Origin: Duganella lactea
Lineage (GTDB): Bacteria; Pseudomonadota; Gammaproteobacteria; Burkholderiales; Burkholderiaceae_D
Direction: 5' to 3'
Length of the DNA stretch: 64,000 bases
Assembly: GCF_009857505.1 (NCBI RefSeq)
Contig: NZ_WWCP01000012.1
Coordinates: 62,001-126,000 of the forward strand
A program made the translations under genes and the position numbers. Shown piece by piece: positions 61,808-64,000 of the stretch. Position 1 is the stretch's first letter. Every line of letters starts with the position of its first letter. The notes under the pieces were generated by a model. That model was not told where the DNA came from, did not search any database, and was given only the letters and a program-made list of their open reading frames with translations.

Positions 61808-62862
61808 GCCACGCTCCCTAATGCGCCGCACTCTGACTGAAAACGCCGCTGGATCTGGCGCAGCGCGTCCATGTCGCCCAACAGCGCGTCAACGCAGGCG
61901 GGGTCGAAATGCCCACCGCTCTGCGTCCGCAGATGATCCAGCGCCCGTCCCAGCGCCCAGGCGCCCTTGTATGGGCGCGCCGTGGTCAGCGCGTCGAACA
62001 CGTCGGCCACGGCGACGATGCGACCGTACAGCGGAATCGCCGCGCCGGCCAGCCCATGCGGGTAGCCGCGTCCGTCGTAGCGCTCATGGTGGCTGAGGGC
62101 GATCACCGCGCCAGCCTGCAACAGCGGCGATTCACTGCCGGCCAGGATCTCGGCGCCGATTTGCGGATGCCGTTCGATGACTTCGCGCTCCCCGGCCGAC
62201 AAGGCGCCGGGCTTGCGCAGTATCGCATCGGGAATCCCGACTTTGCCAATGTCATGCATCGGCGCGGCGTCGCGTATCAGCTCGCATTCGGTTTGCGCCA
62301 GGCCGAGGCGGCGCGCGATCAGGTAAGCGTAGGCGGCCATGCGCGACAAATGGCAGCCGGTGTCATTGTCGCGAAATTCCGCCGTCCGCGACAGCCTGTC
62401 GATGGCCTCGTGTTCGCGCGCCACCACCGCCGCCGTGGCCTTGCGCACCGCCACCGCCAGCGCTTCGGCGCGGGCGGCCAGTTGCTGCTGCGCTTGGCGC
62501 AAGGCCAGCAGATTGCCGATCCGGGCATTGAATTCGACGTTGTTGACCGGCTTGGTCAGAAAATCGTTGGCGCTCAGACGCAGCGCCTCGTGGCACAAGG
62601 TCTCCTCACTATCGGCCGTCACCATCACTACCGGCACCCCAGCCATGCCCGTCAGCGCGCGGAAGCGGCGCAGGAACTCCAGACCATCGACGCCGGGCAT
62701 CCGGTAATCGACCACCACCAGATCCGGCGTGTGACAGGCGCACCAGTCCAAGGCCTCGGCGGCGTCGGCCATGGGGACGGGATGGGCCACGTCCAGCATG
62801 CTCAGCATGTGGCAAAACAGCTCCCGATTCATCTCGTTGTCGTCAATGACTAATACTTGCAC
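61804..62862 (-). CDS. response regulator with HD-GYP domain (cyclic-di-GMP phosphodiesterase)
   Basis: A 352-residue protein. The receiver domain (about 1-120) has acidic residues in VLVIDDNEMN, the phosphoacceptor Asp in LVVVDYRMPGVDG and Lys in FLTKPVNN. A helical linker leads to the HD-GYP domain: HLSRMAAYAYLIARRLGL, the HD pair in APMHDIGKVGIPD, HPQIGAEIL, HHERYDGRGYPHGL (GYP motif intact) and VADVFDALTTARPYK. It should degrade cyclic-di-GMP when phosphorylated. It is divergent from the HTH-receiver gene and coupled to a small HTH gene. Confidence 0.93.
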   Translation of the reverse strand: MQVLVIDDNEMNRELFCHMLSMLDVAHPVPMADAAEALDWCACHTPDLVVVDYRMPGVDGLEFLRRFRALTGMAGVPVVMVTADSEETLCHEALRLSANDFLTKPVNNVEFNARIGNLLALRQAQQQLAARAEALAVAVRKATAAVVAREHEAIDRLSRTAEFRDNDTGCHLSRMAAYAYLIARRLGLAQTECELIRDAAPMHDIGKVGIPDAILRKPGALSAGEREVIERHPQIGAEILAGSESPLLQAGAVIALSHHERYDGRGYPHGLAGAAIPLYGRIVAVADVFDALTTARPYKGAWALGRALDHLRTQSGGHFDPACVDALLGDMDALRQIQRRFQSECGALGSVA

Positions 62863-62905
62863 GGCGGTTCCTTTCTGTTGGCTCTAGGCGCTGACCGCAT
62901 TCAAC

Positions 62906-62954
62906 GGCATAATGTGTGTTATCCAATTATTTCCCCATGGAAATCAATTATGCC
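62906..62954. promoter_or_regulatory. nested inverted repeats in the HD-GYP / HTH-receiver divergent promoter
   Basis: Outer perfect arms GGCATAAT (62906-62913) and ATTATGCC (62947-62954) enclose inner perfect arms ATTTCC and GGAAAT (62929-62944) with a CCAT loop. This is a good operator candidate, probably for the HTH-receiver protein encoded next to it. Confidence 0.55.
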
Positions 62955-62960
62955 GCATTT

Positions 62961-62988
62961 TTTACTAAAATTTATTATTTTTGGTAAA
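62961..62988. promoter_or_regulatory. second AT-rich dyad in the same control region
   Basis: TTTACTAAAA pairs with TTTTGGTAAA across an AT-only centre, with a single mismatch. It lies between the nested repeat and the start codon at 63027, where it could overlap the promoter of the HTH-receiver gene. Confidence 0.5.
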
Positions 62989-63026
62989 ATTAATTCCATT
63001 GTCGTGTATTGGTAACATCAACCACC

Positions 63027-63647
63027 ATGAAAAGTGCAATGCAAACCGAAGAAGTCTGTACCACCCAGCGCGCCGCCGAACTGCTGGGGATTTCTGTTTC
63101 GACCGTGCAGCAACTGGTCGAGGCCGGACAGATCGAGGCGTGGAAGACCAAGGGCGGACACCGCCGCATTCCGCTGGCGGCGGTCATGGCCTACAAGGCA
63201 CAACCGGCGCTCGACGGGGTGACGCCGGCGCCGCGCCCGGTCGCCGCGCCCGGCGCCGGCACCAGCATCCTGATCGTCGAGGACAACCCGATGCAACGCC
63301 AGCTTTACGAGAAGCACATCGGTGGCTGGACGCTGCCCGCCAGTCTCTCATTCTGCGAGAACGGTTACCAGGCGCTGCTGGAAATCGCGCGCCGCCAGCC
63401 GGATATCCTGCTGGTCGATGTGATGATGGAAGGCATCGACGGCTACGAATTGATTAATACCATCCTGGCCGACCGTCAGCTAAGGCCAATGCATATCGCC
63501 ATCCTGTCGGGACTGGAACAGACAGCGTTGCAGGCACGCGGCGGCGTCCCGCGCGGCGTGGTGTTCTTTCACAAGCCGGTCAACTATGATGAATTGCGCG
63601 GCTATCTGCGGGCCTGCTGCGCGCAGCAGGAACGTGATCGCAACTAA
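63027..63647 (+). CDS. excisionase-type HTH fused to a response-regulator receiver domain
   Basis: A 206-residue fusion. Residues about 8-60 are an HTH_17/excisionase (MerR-like) domain: CTTQRAAELLGISVSTVQQL, then GQIEAWKTKGGHRRIPLAAV with the usual GGHRR wing. After a Pro/Ala linker, a receiver domain covers about 80-200: ILIVEDNPMQRQLYEKHIGG, phosphoacceptor Asp in ILLVDVMMEGIDGYEL, and Lys in FFHKPVNYDEL. The order (DNA-binding first, receiver last) is the reverse of most response regulators. ATG 63039 is an alternative start. It is divergent from the HD-GYP gene and precedes a membrane sensor gene, which suggests a shared phosphorelay. Confidence 0.9.
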   Translation: MKSAMQTEEVCTTQRAAELLGISVSTVQQLVEAGQIEAWKTKGGHRRIPLAAVMAYKAQPALDGVTPAPRPVAAPGAGTSILIVEDNPMQRQLYEKHIGGWTLPASLSFCENGYQALLEIARRQPDILLVDVMMEGIDGYELINTILADRQLRPMHIAILSGLEQTALQARGGVPRGVVFFHKPVNYDELRGYLRACCAQQERDRN

Positions 63648-63668
63648 ATTCAACGAATTAATTGAATT
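63647..63668. promoter_or_regulatory. perfect 7-bp AT-rich dyad after the HTH-receiver gene
   Basis: AATTCAA, eight bases, TTGAATT. It touches the stop codon of the HTH-receiver gene and is immediately followed by TTGACA (63667-63672), a consensus -35 hexamer, with no clear -10 at the right distance. It is a candidate operator for the downstream sensor gene. Confidence 0.4.
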
Positions 63669-63758
63669 TGACAATTATTTACATTTGAAGCATGCTGTAT
63701 CGGACAGACCGCCAGCGCGCCGCCCATTCCGGACGACGGCCAGGCCGGGGAGGACACC

Positions 63759-64000
63759 ATGTGGCAGTCGGTACAAAAACCTCGGGATATCCGCTGGGCA
63801 CTCGCCTTGTGCGCGCTGCTGCTGTTGGCCGGCATCTGGGGCGGCACGCTGTGGCAACTGGACAATGACAAGCGCCAGACGATCGCCGCCGCCGAGCGCC
63901 AAAGCCGCGACCTCGGGCGCCTGTTCAGCGAGCACGCCGCGCGCACCGTGCTGGCGGCGGACCAGGCCGCGCTGTTCCTGCGCCAGCGCTATGTGGCCGA
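63759..64000 (+). CDS. membrane sensor protein, N-terminal part (3' end outside window)
   Basis: GGGGAGGA precedes ATG 63759. The visible 80 residues contain an N-terminal membrane helix (ALALCALLLLAGIWGGTLW) followed by a periplasmic helix (AERQSRDLGRLFSEHAARTV and LAADQAALFLRQRY). That start is typical of PDC/Cache-type sensors of histidine kinases or diguanylate cyclases, where an ESxxLxxxxxxHxxRTLxxxDxxL pattern is common. The output domain lies outside the window. It is co-directional with the HTH-receiver gene, 111 bases downstream. Confidence 0.8.
   Translation, partial: MWQSVQKPRDIRWALALCALLLLAGIWGGTLWQLDNDKRQTIAAAERQSRDLGRLFSEHAARTVLAADQAALFLRQRYVA

Noticed and set aside
63027..63647. 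Possible prophage or integrative element signalled by an excisionase-like domain
   Set aside because: The domain is fused to a receiver and no integrase, attachment repeat or phage gene is present.
63667..63700. Full promoter starting with the TTGACA at 63667
   Set aside because: The hexamer is perfect but no acceptable -10 occurs 16-18 bases downstream, so only a candidate -35 remains.

Overview
The window looks like chromosomal DNA of a GC-rich betaproteobacterium, most probably Oxalobacteraceae (Duganella/Massilia/Rugamonas-like). This is an inference from base composition, the mix of plant-polysaccharide enzymes, TonB-dependent receptors and SsuABCD/SfnB-type sulfur genes. I saw no rRNA, tRNA, CRISPR array, phage or intact insertion sequence.

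Region 1 (1-11636) is a xylan-degradation locus. It holds a partial SGNH hydrolase, a GH43 beta-xylosidase/arabinofuranosidase, a GH115 alpha-glucuronidase, a GH10 xylanase, a GH67 alpha-glucuronidase (aguA), a LacI-family regulator and a type-B carboxylesterase. Most carry export signals. A large imperfect dyad lies between the divergent xylanase and aguA genes. An orphan gene at 4956-5549 is bracketed by an inverted pair of REP-like repeats.

Region 2 (11653-25784) is mixed: an M1 aminopeptidase with hairpins in its leader, a DUF6702-like protein, an EamA-type membrane protein, a divergent FtsW/RodA-like membrane protein, a decay zone with thioesterase and aldo/keto reductase remnants, an orphan two-component-propeller histidine kinase, an M16 peptidase, small genes, a methyltransferase and a chemoreceptor.

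Region 3 (25867-48460) is the outstanding part: a 21-kb run of 17 minus-strand genes plus one divergent gene, devoted to organosulfur acquisition. Gene order in transcription direction: Tat-exported flavin amine oxidase, secreted RidA, TonB receptor, LysR regulator, SsuC, SsuB, SfnB-like flavoprotein, SsuD-like monooxygenase, D-2-hydroxyacid dehydrogenase, class II aldolase, TonB, ExbB, ExbD, SsuA-like protein, second TonB receptor, SsuA-like lipoprotein, NtaA/DszA-type monooxygenase, and a thiol dioxygenase fused to four rhodanese domains. A third SsuA-like protein is divergent. The inferred scheme is energised outer-membrane uptake, periplasmic processing and binding, ABC import, FMNH2-dependent C-S cleavage and thiol/sulfinate handling.

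Region 4 (48534-58974) holds a Crp/Fnr regulator, remnants of exopolysaccharide-type genes, and a GntP permease / double beta-helix-propeller protein / esterase operon behind a LacI-type operator. After these come an MFS transporter, a phytanoyl-CoA dioxygenase-like enzyme and small DUF6434 and DUF2164 genes.

Region 5 (58976-64000) is a signalling island: a hybrid histidine kinase with receiver and Hpt domains, an HD-GYP response regulator coupled to a small HTH protein, an excisionase-type HTH fused to a receiver domain with nested inverted repeats upstream, and the start of another membrane sensor.
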